Notes: generated from the sequence alone by a model not told the origin. A stretch of DNA of 64,000 bases from Varroa destructor (GCF_002443255.2 NW_019211456.1:15588106-15652105); one strand, 5' to 3'; counted from the first letter of the stretch, positions 52,746 to 63,429 are shown. Program-made: numbers and translations.

Positions 52746-53073
52746 TATTAGTAAAAGTGAAACTGATATAAAATTTTTTTTTTTACGTCTTAGATATCGA
52801 GGTGATCTAGCCATTCGGAAAACTTAAAAGTATCAAACATTCCAAATTATTTATTGCACGGGTTGGTAGACTTGAGTAAGTACACGTCAATGTTTTTGGT
52901 GCACGAAAAACTGCACCATCTATCCCAATCAACACACATCTCTTGTCATTTTATTTGTTGAGATTATCTTTGTTGTGTTTTCATTTACTTTACTCTTAAC
53001 TTCTTCCTCACTTGATAAACAGCTCTGGTGACAATTGCAGTTTCTGCACTTTTCCGGTTCTTGCTCTTTTCAG

Positions 53074-53322
53074 GTGCCTTAAAGTGCATGTAGCATATCT
53101 TTTCCCATTACTTCTGGGGCCTGCGTGGACAACTACCTCATCTCAGGTTATCTGTTGCCCGATTCATCCCTTGTGTTGTTCCCGCTTGGCGCTGAAACAG
53201 GTAACTAGTCATTCTCTGTACATCCTTCGCGCTCCTCCTATTCTAATTCTGCCCACTCTGTGTTCCCTGCCGTTTCATGTGTCCCCATTGACTTGCAGTC
53301 GACACTACTGAGTTTACATTAA
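53074..53322 (+). CDS. Two-exon 3' end of a gene, unique frame
   Basis: Exon 1 (53074-53200) follows ttttccggttcttgctcttttcag and ends CAG|GTAACT. Of its three frames only one is open: CLKVHVAYLFPLLLGPAWTT, TSSQVICCPIHPLCCSRLAL, KQ. Exon 2 (53299-53322) follows cccattgacttgcag and gives STLLSLH and TAA in matching phase 0. The intron is 98 bases. The fragment is hydrophobic and Cys-rich, as in a secreted or membrane protein. Upstream exons not identified. Confidence 0.5.
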
Positions 53323-53329
53323 ATCATTC

Positions 53330-53600
53330 TGACAGTTTCCAAACCAGCTGCTCCTACTGCCTCTGTGTATCGACAGGAGCTTCAGCGGTTCCAATGGCTT
53401 CCATACCACACGCACTGCTGAACACCCCGCGTTTCCTTCCCATAAAAGCGCGGCAGTGACGAGACAGTGGCGGCCGTTGGCATGCCCCTCTCCTCATTAT
53501 CGCCTATTTTTGCGCTGTACTTACTTCGCGATGACCTTCTGTTTTCAGTCGAGCCACATCGCTTTTCTTTTTCTTCTTCTTGCCATTTTCGTCTTTGATC
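53330..53600 (+). other. Pyrimidine-rich region with short open frames
   Basis: One frame reads KPAAPTASVYRQELQRFQWL to a TGA near 53428. No splice pair was assigned; it may be 3' UTR of the preceding model or another exon. Confidence 0.25.
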
Positions 53601-53619
53601 GGTGGCAATGACGGCCTAA

Positions 53620-54327
53620 ACGCACCCTCCTTCCGTTGGCATCACTTTCGTCTCATCCGGGTCTGCTCTTCCTGGTCACGGTTCGCTCTTCTGGCACTTT
53701 ACCGTCTCACATGAGTGTCCCAGCCATTTGGCAACGGCGCCCACCATCGCAGGGATTACAGAGCTAGACCTGCTGACGGTCAGCGAGTGGACCGGTGAGC
53801 CCTAATATTGACTCCAATAGGACAGTTCCTTTTCTTATAAGTTTACTGATTCCAAGTGCATGTGTGCCTATAAGGATATCAGGAGTTGTTCGAAGAAAGT
53901 CCAGAATGGTTGAACGAAACGAACAGAAGGAAAAACAACAATAAGGCCATATTGGATTCTTTACTGGGAAAACAAGCGAGAATAGTAGGCAAACTCGAGG
54001 TCGAGGGAGCTACATACAGGAACGATAAATTGGGGTAGGTGGAGATTGTGGCGGCCAAGGGCAAGAAGAAAGAGATAGCGTATAGTAGTCGTAAGTGTCT
54101 GTGGAAGTAAAGGTGTTATCCAAACTTTCAATGCAGCTATCTTCCCTAGCGGCATGCTCTCGGTTCGCCCGTCAGAGGTGTCCCCTCTAGTACTTTTTTC
54201 GCGCAACGTACCCACACCCCTTTTCTTTCTACTCTTTCGTTTTTCCTTCTTTTTAGCCGACTGGATGTACGTCGTCCTCCAAAAAAGCAAAACGAGTTCC
54301 AGCGTCAGAGGAACTAGCCTGAGCTAG
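53620..54327 (+). CDS. Two-exon model with very strong second acceptor
   Basis: The frame opens at 53620 (THPPSVGITFVSSGSALPGH), passes TVSHECPSHLATAPTIAGIT, and ends EWTG at donor ACCG|GTGAGC (53794). Exon 2 starts at 54257 after the best pyrimidine tract in the window (ctttctactctttcgtttttccttctttttag) and reads DWMYVVLQKSKTSSSVRGTS to TAG in matching phase. An alternative pair (DYRARPADGQRVD joined to RLDVRRPPKKQNEFQ) also fits. True start of exon 1 is unknown; CAG at 53731-53733 or 53756-53758 could be the acceptor. Confidence 0.45.
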
Positions 54328-54331
54328 CGCT

Positions 54332-54523
54332 ATGCCTCAAGGATGGACAATGCGATCACGACGCGCAATGCCGGGAGGGTGCTCGGATAAGTATGGCACG
54401 TCAGGGAGAACCTCGCGGGATAAGGAAGCAGATAAGCAGATCGGTGTCACGTCCAACCGGCGACGAGCAGCCGCCCCCGAAAACAGTCCGGCCGATCCAC
54501 AGTCTGCTAACCCTTCCACTTAG
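54332..54523 (+). CDS. ORF, 63 residues
   Basis: ATG with G at -3: MPQGWTMRSRRAMPGGCSDK, then basic/acidic and Ala/Pro-rich end ADPQSANPST. GC-rich. Overlaps the next ORF in another frame. Confidence 0.3.
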   Translation: MPQGWTMRSRRAMPGGCSDKYGTSGRTSRDKEADKQIGVTSNRRRAAAPENSPADPQSANPST

Positions 54524-54659
54524 AATTAAGGCGAAGCAAGGGAACTTGAATACGCTTGAAGGGCGCAGCAGAAGTGTTTATGGAAAGATTCTAAGCAGGG
54601 AAAACGAAGTGAGAAAGCAAAAAACAATGCTTATGTCAGAATCAGACAACGGCCGTTAG
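54393..54659 (+). CDS. ORF, 88 residues, basic
   Basis: ATG in near-ideal context (A at -3, G at +4): MARQGEPRGIRKQISRSVSR, PTGDEQPPPKTVRPIHSLLT, end SESDNGR. It overlaps the 54332 ORF by 131 bases in a different frame. Highly charged and likely intrinsically disordered; no family recognised. Confidence 0.35.
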   Translation: MARQGEPRGIRKQISRSVSRPTGDEQPPPKTVRPIHSLLTLPLRIKAKQGNLNTLEGRSRSVYGKILSRENEVRKQKTMLMSESDNGR

Positions 54660-55307
54660 GGGCTAGAAGAAAGCAGAAAACGAGGAAAAGAGCAGCCAGT
54701 GCCTCCTTAGATCAACTGTTCGTTTGATGGCGATGGCCTACGTTACGGATAGATGGATGATATTCACCGATTTTAACATGTTTGGGTGTCTTTCACAATG
54801 AATTTATAGTTATACATATATGCAGACTGAAAGGTAGCAATTAGTTCCAGCCTGGGACGTGTAAAAGAGCTAGGTAAATAGTAAATCAGAGCTTCTACAA
54901 GATGGAAAGACTTTTCTTTTGAGTAGATGATCAGATTTAAAGCGATATCAAGCATGAACGCCCTAATAGATTTTCAGTGTACATGACTGACAGGTAACTT
55001 GAAAAATTGCTCTATTAATAAAACACTGACTTTCAACCTACACAATTGCAATAAGGAATTAAAGTTTAGATATTTTATTACTACCAGAAAAAAATATCAT
55101 TTTATTTTTGGATCACTTTGATGAGGCTTCTTATTTTATCAAATTATATTAGCTTTCCTTATAAGCTACACACGGCCAATATGAGTCAATAAAAAGCCGC
55201 CGTGAAATTTTAGTATTTTCGATATAGTATGGCTAAGATGCAAGCAGTCTGACAAGTTTTATCGCCCCATTTGGAGTTTGGTAATCAACTTCCTTGCAGA
55301 ATGGGTT

Positions 55308-55583
55308 TCAGGCCTTTTTTGTTGTGCCTATTTCACGTGCGTGGTTTATTTGTGACAAGCAGACATTTTTTTCGTAATTCGAAATATATAATCCGTAATA
55401 TCTTCTTGATAATGTGATATTTGCTGTTTGCAACTTGACATTTGTTATCTGTATCGTGCACTGCGATTGTAACGGTATGTACTGAGATAAGTGCGACAAC
55501 TGGCCAATTTCTGGACAATAGAGGAATTTTAGTGAAAGGACATTGTCAGCGAATGTGGTGGTATTGAGCAGTAAAATGAACAA
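55308..55583 (-). CDS. Possible ORF, 91 codons
   Basis: Frame FILLLNTTTFADNVLSLKFL ... HAREIGTTKKA. No ATG at the head; no splice support. The rest of 54660-55916 appears empty. Confidence 0.2.
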   Translation of the reverse strand: MFILLLNTTTFADNVLSLKFLYCPEIGQLSHLSQYIPLQSQCTIQITNVKLQTANITLSRRYYGLYISNYEKNVCLSQINHAREIGTTKKA

Positions 55584-55916
55584 GCTTAATAAGTGTTAGG
55601 TATGCGATCAGCACGCTATATACAGGCAAGAGCTATCTAATGCTATCTCTGATAACATCATGCGACTTGTACGGTAAAGTAAAATATGAGTAAGCCACCA
55701 ACTTTAACTTCTACTTTAAGCTTTCAATGCCAATTTATCTACTGGCAAGAACAGCATTTTTAGCATTCTGCATTCGTTTTTCTTCATGTGGAAAAAGATA
55801 GCCAAAGAACTCAGGCTAAATGTAGCGTGTGTGACGAGGACTTTTAAGTTGTATTCAAGAATAGCTTATTGCATACGTAGAACTATTCTGGCTTGTTCCG
55901 GCAGCTTCTTGGCAAT

Positions 55917-57339
55917 CTAGAGGACGTTGAATGGAGGAGCTGAAAGGCTGCTTGTTGTCACCCAGATTTGCTGCCTCTGACGTGTGTAAGGGAAAACGTT
56001 CGTAGTAAGCAAAATAACGGCGATGTAGAGCCTTTGTCGTCTGCAGTGCTCACTACGGATTGCTCCCACAGAAAAACATTTTTCCAAAACTTGAATAACT
56101 CCATAGTAGGACAAATATCCAAATCTTGGCATCAAGTCGAAATATGCTTTCAAGCATTTCATGGAATCTTGTGTTACAAATTTTTATAGCAGCAATGGAA
56201 AAAATATGACCCAAAATGGTAAAAGGTTGTACATGATAACGTGCATGCCTTGATTAAAAATATTTCTTATAACAGATATAATATTGTAATAATATATTAT
56301 ATATGAATAATAAGTACATTCTTGTGAAAAACGTTCTAAAACTTAGATATATTCCATACAGAAAAACTTCAACAATTAAGGATCTTCATCAGCTACTCAT
56401 TTCTATTTTCCTGTAGATTTTATACATACCTGTCCCTTTGGCTGGCATCGGAGGCCCGGCATCGTGCATTTCGTCGATAATTGAGCCGCACTCCTGTACA
56501 TGAAGTGGGTAGTACGCACATGGTACGGTATGAGCATAGACAACAAGGTTTAATTTTAGATCACACACATTGCTTCAGGCTCAGCACTTAGTTGTATCGC
56601 ATCGCGAAAAGAAATTCGAGCAATTCCACCGTCATCCGCCTCCACTCGAGCGTCCGCACGATAAAAGCAGACGACCCTTGGGCTCTTCTTCCTCGCGCTG
56701 CTGGAAGTGACACACGAGATGTGTTCCGCTTGACATGCTAATGATTATAGTAAACTGAAAAATGGAAAGAAAACAAGGGGGAAATAGTATTTCTACCCGA
56801 TGCCGAACGTGCAGCTCGTACACGAACAGTGTCGTCGGATGGGTTGACAGCATCATGCGATTAGGTCAACTAACGCTGAGCTGCACGTAGGCTATAATGT
56901 GCCGATAAGGTGAAACAAAATGAAAATCCAGTACTGCTGCTTGAACGGTCGATTTCATGAGCGATTCTAGCTTAGTTTATTTCGGATGAAAGATTTTTAC
57001 CCAAGCAAATAACCTTGAACCTCCTGTTCTGCAAGTTCGTCTTAGCACGTGGTAACCATGTCCGATGAACGTAAGCAACAAACGGAGACAGCATTTCACT
57101 ACATGCACTTAAAACGTATTTCCAATAGATTTACTTATTTTCAGCCCGCTTCCAATTTCTTGTTTCGTTTTTACAAAAAGACCTTCAAACTTGGTCACGT
57201 TTCACAAGCGCCTTCTTGATGGTGTATTTAAAGAGTTCTCCGGCACTGCTTAGATAAATCATTCACGACGCAATTAGCAAGATTCTACAATCCGGAAGTC
57301 ATGAACGTGTGTACGTACCGTGGGCAGGGCAGTATCCAT
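55917..57339 (-). CDS. Three-exon gene model, unknown protein
   Basis: Exon 1 (57319-57339): ATG with A at -3, G at +4, MDTALPT, donor ACG|GTACGT. Exon 2 (56430-56493): acceptor ttcatgtacag, ECGSIIDEMHDAGPPMPAKG then T, donor CAG|GTATGT. Exon 3 (55917-56167): acceptor cacaag, then SMKCLKAYFDLMPRFGYLSY, end SAPPFNVL and TAG. Phases agree throughout (0, then 1). Introns are 825 and 262 bases. The predicted protein is about 112 residues. The third acceptor is the weakest, since its pyrimidine tract lies 30 bases away. Confidence 0.5.
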
Positions 57340-57344
57340 TTTGC

Positions 57345-59170
57345 GTAGGTATTATTTGTGGAGATTCGTTGCCGTGAGATATCTAATAAAATGTTAGAGT
57401 TTATTTATTTACGTACCGTAAGCATGCGTGCGTCACAAGCATACGCATTTTCTTATCGAAAAAATTGTACGATTGAAAAATGCTTAAAATATATTAGTCT
57501 CTCTATATAGAGGAGCGCCAGGTACGTTTTATAGCATGAGTTACATATCACACAGTCTTGTGCATATGTTATACGTCTAGCCCTTTTACTTTAGAGACGG
57601 TGTATGGTTTTGTGGCAACTTGAGTTTGTTCGTTTTTTCTCTAATCAAAAATATAAACAGACAACATGTTTGTATAATACAGCGAATATATAAGCGTCCT
57701 TAAGAGTCCTTCAAATGTGTACCATCTAGTCTCAATTTGTATGTCCAACTTGAATGCACGGCCTACATAGCCACCCACTGGTGTCAGTCAAGCGTCTTTG
57801 CTTGTCAAGTTATCAAGACAAAGTTATCTTTTGTACACTGTAATATAATTATTATTTCGAAATAAATTATTTGGAAGGCATTCGACTAACGCGTTAGCGT
57901 TAGCGTTACCATGATCGACCTAAACAGAACAGGGAATTCAATATTCAATATGATGTATTTAATATAAGGTCTGCCTATTCGGTGTAAAGACTTAACAACC
58001 CTTTCCCGTTGACTATTATATGATATGGCCCCACTGCTAAATACATCGCATCGAGAAGTACGCTGATATGGAACTAGCTTTTGACCTACTTCAAATTACT
58101 AAAACAGTTCTATAAAAAGTTCATGTAACTGACATATGCCTTACTTTCCATTTTCTTGTGTACCTAGGCATAACAGGCTTCATCGATTTAATTCCTATTG
58201 CTGTTAGCTGGTTCTGTATTCGTTTGCTGGCACTAGCAACGTATGACTTGAATGAGCCGAAACTGCATTATGCATCGTGCCGTTTAGAATAACTTCAAGT
58301 TCTGCTATAGACAAATCATTTTTGTATTATATTGCACTTTAAAGATGGACTTAGTCTTTGATGTATAAGGCTAACCATATCTCTAGTACAAAACTAAGGA
58401 AACTCACTAAACTGACAGTAGGTTCTGATTTGTATTCATCTTAGTACATCGCCAAACTCTACGTTAAGCAGATGAGAAACATTCATTGATTTAATTAGAA
58501 ACTAGCAATCCTACGATTTATATTAGCAAAAATCTATTTGTGACTGGTTTGCTGTAAAATGGTGCAGTGTGTTTAGGTATCTATCGGAATTATATTATAT
58601 AAAAACAAACAAATATCATTTTTCAAGTTCCGGGTCTACGAAAGCGAAAGATTGCTTCAACCTCGCCCGCCGAAATCGAAATCGATTCAATCGTTTAGGA
58701 CAAACAACCAACTTATTTAGAAACAAGCGAAGGAAAATATGAAATAAAATACTATAAATCAAACGTCAAAATAGTAAATCTAAAACGTATTAATTGTCTT
58801 TCACTTACTTTTTTCTTCTTAAGTAGTATAAATGATTTATGTTTATTCTGACTTAATTGGCTTTTTCGGTTTTTTGTTCGGGCCATATAATAGCTAAGTA
58901 AAGTTCTTTATACAGGGTGTATATCTTCAATACTTTTTAAGTGAGAAGATCTCGAAATATATCTATTTTAGAGTCTGAATTCTAGATAATGTGTTGTATT
59001 ATAGACAAAACAATTATATCGAAGAGTTACATAGCGTTGAAAAAGCGTTTCACTTTTGTATGGTACATGGTTATCAATAGTTGAAAAACTGAAATAGCAA
59101 CTTGTGTGTTAATCATCTTTTTTTTTTCTAATATAATCTCTTTTCCTATTGTTTAAGGCCTAATTAGTTG
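57345..59170. other. AT-rich stretch
   Basis: Holds a (GCGTTA)3 repeat at 57891-57908 and a TACAGGGTGT sequence at about 58912 that resembles some DNA-transposon ends but has no partner. No exon supported. Confidence 0.4.
57891..57908. repeat. (GCGTTA)3 hexamer repeat
   Basis: Three perfect tandem copies in AT-rich DNA. Confidence 0.9.
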
Positions 59171-59179
59171 TGATCTTAG

Positions 59180-59440
59180 ACCGAAACCAGGGCGACACCT
59201 CAGTCCTTCATCGTATGCAAGCTTGCTTTACGTTTGTTGTGGTCTGATGTTGTAGCAGTAACATCAGCAACTTTAAACTATACAATCTTCTGCTTAACAG
59301 ATTGTAACTGCATAGGTGGCGCGTGGTCTTGCCACTGCCATGACGAACCTGCTTCTCAGGGGACGTTGCGATTCGTACTGTGGCCAGTCGAGCCTACATT
59401 AGTTAAACGTCGATCGTACGTACAAACTCGAACAGCGTAA
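59180..59440 (+). CDS. Candidate Cys-rich terminal exon with polyA signal
   Basis: Acceptor gttgtgatcttag with a CTAAT branch point opens 86 codons: TETRATPQSFIVCKLALRLL, hydrophobic VVAVTSATLNYTIF, then CLTDCNCIGGAWSCHCHDEP and end SYVQTRTA with TAA. Six Cys cluster in 20 residues. AATAAA lies 46 bases beyond the stop. This agreement of acceptor, frame and polyA signal makes it one of the better 3' ends. Confidence 0.45.
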   Translation, partial: TETRATPQSFIVCKLALRLLWSDVVAVTSATLNYTIFCLTDCNCIGGAWSCHCHDEPASQGTLRFVLWPVEPTLVKRRSYVQTRTA

Positions 59441-59485
59441 CGGTACGTGTTTAGGCCTCTCGCTTTCTTTTTCATTGCTTCCAAA

Positions 59486-59491
59486 AATAAA
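59486..59491 (+). terminator. Candidate polyadenylation signal AATAAA
   Basis: Downstream of the plus-strand terminal exon ending at 59440. Confidence 0.45.
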
Positions 59492-59576
59492 TGGCCTTCA
59501 CGTCCATGTCATCACTATCATTGTCATATACTGTTGTAAACTAGGACAATAATGGTAACTACGTTATCTAAGAACG

Positions 59577-59602
59577 TATATATATATATATATATATATA
59601 TA
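59577..59602. repeat. (TA)n microsatellite
   Basis: Uninterrupted TA run of 26 bases. Confidence 0.95.
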
Positions 59603-60128
59603 CAGGATATAAATAACTGTACCATAACATTGGCAAATTGTCGAAAACAGCGCCAGGTATATGTTTGTAACGGTGACGATAACAGGGTATGTATAACGCG
59701 CAAACTTCCTGCCAACCAAAACTGAAACAGTCTGAAAGGTAGCTCCCTGACTCTGTTCCTAGTTAGGCACTGAGGTCGACGAGCATAACAGCATTTTGTT
59801 ATCCCTCTGTATGGCCACCGCTACTTGTGGGTTCATTATTTCCCTTTAATTATTTAGCTTAACAGTGGTGTTCCATAGTGCGCTAGGTACCAAGTAATTG
59901 CGTTACAAACTACGTGGCAAGTTTTCTGCGGAGTTTGCAATGTAGAGTACACATAACTCTATTCGTGGATGCTTCCTAAGCAAACACTCTATCTATTCCA
60001 TGCTTGTATTTACTATTTATATTCTCAAACGTATTTGCTTCATATTAAAGAGGCTAAATAAATGTTGTAACATGCATACATTTGTGTTGATTTGAAAAGT
60101 TTTAATATTCACTTAGACTAGCGATATA

Positions 60129-60179
60129 ATGAAGGTGTTTAGTACATATAAGTTAAACTTATCTTTAGTTTGTATTCAG
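60129..60179 (+). CDS. Candidate first coding exon
   Basis: ATG with A at -3: MKVFSTYKLNLSLVCIQ, ending at donor CAG|GTAATG in phase 0. The N-terminus resembles a signal peptide. Unspliced, the frame runs to 60350 (73 residues, Lys-rich). Confidence 0.35.
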
Positions 60180-60410
60180 GTAATGTATGCTAAACGCACT
60201 CTGACACAATGCGCATTGTCAAAAAAAAAGCTCCTTAAACTCCTGGTTCATACGGCGAACAAACTTAATCTTATTTGCTCAAAGGATATGTTAGGTCATC
60301 ATCGTAACATGCGTATACAGGGAGCAAAGGCATCTCTTAGCGTCAATTGAGCAACTATCGAGTTCCTCGCATTGCCTGGGTCGTGCTCTTTTTTCCCTCT
60401 TTTCTTCTTG

Positions 60411-60960
60411 ATGAAGTTCGTTAATGGCTTTCCTCACTGTTTGGGCTTAACTGAGGACCGGCAACGAGTTCGTGGCTTGTGCTAAAGTGTCTGAGGCGAC
60501 CATCGCCAACTCTACCCAAGTTCTCCACAAGGATGGAGCAGACGCTTTGTTTCATCATGTGGTCCAACGTTACCCCACGTAAGCTCAGCCCCTTCGGGCT
60601 AAAAACGCCTTGCCACTCAAAGAAACGTTTCTGGCTGCTACCGACAAGAAGCTGCTGAGGTCATAAGTAGTAGGTGTAGAAAAGTCCGTCGTGGTGTTTT
60701 CGCACTGAGTCACCAATGTTGCCTTTATTGCCAATACTACGCAATACCTCTCTAATTCATCGTTTGAGATGTTTGAGCAAGTGAATGGATTTCTTTGTAC
60801 AGCCAAAAAGACCTCTCCTGCTTCAATGGTAGCAACTGTGCCCGTGAGATTGATTGCGACTGCTGCGAAAAGTTTTTGGCCTAGTTTTTGTAGATGTTAC
60901 GCATCCGCGCACGACGTAGCGGATCACTATAAGAAGAAGTAGCTGCTTGCACCAGTCGCT
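60411..60960 (+). pseudogene. Possible decayed coding region
   Basis: In one register, protein-like segments are separated by stops: RTGNEFVACAKVSEATIANS, AQPLRAKNALPLKETFLAAT, NVAFIANTTQYLSNSSFEMF, VRLIATAAKSFWPSF. The block is GC-richer than its flanks. Five or more in-frame stops are only slightly fewer than chance, so this may be compositional. An antisense frame is open at 60585-60806. Confidence 0.2.
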
Positions 60961-60964
60961 GCGT

Positions 60965-61405
60965 CAAGGGACAAGTACAGTAGACAGTAAAATCTATGCT
61001 TTGTGTGTGATGTGAGATGCCTCTACGTCATGTTATTCGATTGAATTTACAATAGGATTAAATTTGTCATTTGAAACATATAGGCGTTAGTTAATATGCA
61101 AACAATATGGATTTAACAACGGGAACAAAGAGCACTACACCAGAAATTATAAGTTACTTCATATACTAGTTCATATATAAGTTGCGACAATAAAGGAACC
61201 TTTATTTGTAAAATGAAGTTGTGCTACACCTGTCATTTCAACAGTGTAAAACTAGATAATGTCTATGGTCCCAGGAAGTTACGGTAGAGTTATATAAATT
61301 AACCATTATCATAATTAGATGTGAACCCCTTTTATGTTAACCCCTATGTATTTGTGATCGACTTGAAGACCTGTTTCGTAGAGTACTCCCTACTCAAAGG
61401 ATGTG
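60965..61405. other. AT-rich stretch
   Basis: Nothing supported. Confidence 0.4.
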
Positions 61406-61412
61406 ATATCGT

Positions 61413-61575
61413 TCAAAGTAATAGACTTCTATCTTGCCAGCCTTGAAACTCAGCTTCCTCACAACCCATTCTTTTACTTGAGGAGCAGGCCAGGCGCTGG
61501 TAGCGTACGCGTGGGTTACTGGTAGAAAATATGACATCATCTAATACAAATAAAACTGTATCAGTTCGTTGACTC
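61413..61575 (-). CDS. Candidate terminal exon, unique frame
   Basis: Excellent acceptor gatttgcgtgccgtttttcag. Only one of three frames is open, for 53 codons: SQRTDTVLFVLDDVIFSTSN, PRVRYQRLACSSSKRMGCEE, end QDRSLLL and TGA. Protein not recognised. Confidence 0.45.
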
Positions 61576-61633
61576 CTGAAAAACGGCACGCAAATCATCC
61601 GCCATATGAACACATCTATTCCTTGTCCTACAG

Positions 61634-61784
61634 ACAGTTGTACACTTTTCCAGGGACGGATTGTCCTAAGACATGCTATCAAGCTGCAAGCCGGTTTTTC
61701 TCAGCTGAAATTAGAAAGCACTTAATCAAACTCTACTCACTTCGTCGATGTACCAACACTAAGAGACATAGAGGGCAGTCTTAA
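61634..61784 (+). CDS. Candidate terminal exon
   Basis: Acceptor catctattccttgtcctacag, then QLYTFPGTDCPKTCYQAASR, FFSAEIRKHLIKLYSLRRCT and a basic end to TAA. Two other frames are partly open. It would place this gene and the minus exon at 61413 in overlapping, oppositely directed transcripts, so one may be false. Confidence 0.3.
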
Positions 61785-61909
61785 AGTAAATATGAACGAT
61801 TTGAGAAAAGATACCGACTGATTTCCATTTAGCTGAATGTAATTGTTACATCGACGGTGAGGCCTAGCACTGTAAATTTTGGGTCTATCTAAACGGTCAT
61901 GTCATAAAG

Positions 61910-62004
61910 GTCGAAAGGCAATCCGAGCCGGTGACGATCATCTCACGGTGACGAAATCGACCAAAACGAAGAAGTCGCGGATCATCGAGGCACTGCTGTG
62001 CTAG
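61910..62004 (+). CDS. Possible short terminal exon
   Basis: Frame RKAIRAGDDHLTVTKSTKTK then KSRIIEALLC to TAG, in a locally GC-rich patch. Acceptor AAG with a CTAAAC branch point is weak. Confidence 0.25.
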
Positions 62005-62519
62005 TACAATATAGAGACTTCGCAATATTTGCTAAATCAGCAAAATAACGCTACTAAGAAAATTTGATTTTTTCTACAAAGAAGACGTTTGTTTCATGTA
62101 CACAATGTTGAAGTAACAATAGCAAGACCATACCATAAAACAAATTAATGACCTAATATAATTTACTTTACATAGATAGCTACTCGTAAGAAGAAACAGG
62201 GTATAGATTTTTACCCTACTTTCGTTTCACTATCATTGGCAGATATAGACGTGAGAAATTGTTCATGTTAGTTACAATAATGATCAGGATAGGTATTTTC
62301 TTCACATCGACTATGAAGCGTTTTTTAACGACATGAAAAATTTGAATTTTCCTAAATAATTTTGACAACAACTTTAAAAAAAAAAGCACTAAATATAGCT
62401 ATTTTTCTACTATATATGGACTTCTTATCATGTTTGCCGTCCATAACAAGTCTTGAGGAAAAAATAGTTCATTCTTTCCCGGAGTTTCCATAATAAACCC
62501 ACGTCTCAGTCGCTTTCAG

Positions 62520-62630
62520 ACTACCCTGACTGCAGGCAGTGGGTGGGCGGTACACCTAATATTTACAAAAAAACACAACTTACTGATTGCTAATTTTGTG
62601 GACAGTTTCCAGATTCTTTGTGAGATCTGA
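62520..62630 (+). CDS. Candidate terminal exon
   Basis: Good acceptor acgtctcagtcgctttcag. Frame TTLTAGSGWAVHLIFTKKHN then LLIANFVDSFQILCEI to TGA. A second frame (YPDCRQWVGGTPNIYKKTQL) is open for 23 codons. Confidence 0.3.
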   Translation, partial: TTLTAGSGWAVHLIFTKKHNLLIANFVDSFQILCEI

Positions 62631-62634
62631 AGGA

Positions 62635-63225
62635 CGTTTGCTGTCATTGTGCGTGTTCCACTAAGCGTGCACATCTTACTTTATGTCTGAAATATAAAGG
62701 ATCGTTTATGATCTATTATGGACGATTTCTGAAGAGATTAAACAATAAAAGCTATAAATCTTCCTCGCTTCTTTCTATCATTCCAAAGTAATGCCACAGG
62801 TGTGTAGATAACTCGGGTGTTATTTAGGAAGCTGTTTTTCGCGTGTCAGCGCAAAGATTCGTTCACGTAATCACACCAGAGATAATCACACAACCGCGAG
62901 TGTAAAAAATATAGCCTAAATATGTAGCCCTTTGTTACCATAAGAGCGTCAGTTATGAAAAACACCAGGTTTACGTTGCGTTATAGAAAATATGCGCATA
63001 CAGAAAAAAAAAAACAGGTGGACTGGAACATAAAAGATGAACGTAGTTCCCTATAGTGAAAGGAGCAAAAATTAAAGTTGAAACAGTTACTGGACTAGTC
63101 AAGAGCTCATATCTCATCATAAGGTCAGCTCTCAAATGATGGATTCACAGTTCAAGCAGATGGATGTATGAGATCCTAAATAGTTATAGACGGAGTCTAC
63201 ATATTGAAACGATAGGCTGTGGTAT
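62635..63225. other. AT-rich stretch
   Basis: Nothing supported. A third copy of the 13-mer TAGCTATTTTTCT lies just outside at 62396-62408. Confidence 0.4.
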
Positions 63226-63230
63226 TTCAG

Positions 63231-63425
63231 TTACTTTCGCATAACGATTTAGTGGGTCAGCATCGAGACCTCGCTGTCTATATATATATATACACTGTAT
63301 TAAGGGTGTTCTTTTGTCGCCAAAATGATTGTGAACTGCTCGTATGGTATGAAAATTATTTATATGAGAGATATTTAGGCCAAGCTTTAAAAATATCAGT
63401 GAATATCAGTACTGCTACGCTTTAA
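63231..63425 (+). CDS. Candidate exon containing a TA microsatellite
   Basis: Acceptor gataggctgtggtatttcag; frame LLSHNDLVGQHRDLAVYIYI, passes a (TA)7 run as Tyr-Ile repeats, then CELLVWYENYLYERYLGQAL to TAA. Microsatellite content argues against coding. Confidence 0.2.
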   Translation, partial: LLSHNDLVGQHRDLAVYIYIYTVLRVFFCRQNDCELLVWYENYLYERYLGQALKISVNISTATL

Positions 63426-63429
63426 GAAA

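Noticed and set aside
57891..57908. Hexamer repeat considered as telomere-like
   Set aside because: GCGTTA is not an arthropod (TTAGG) or other common telomere unit and only three copies exist.
58910..58925. TACAGGGTGT like the terminus of some DNA transposons
   Set aside because: No inverted partner, target-site duplication or transposase frame nearby.
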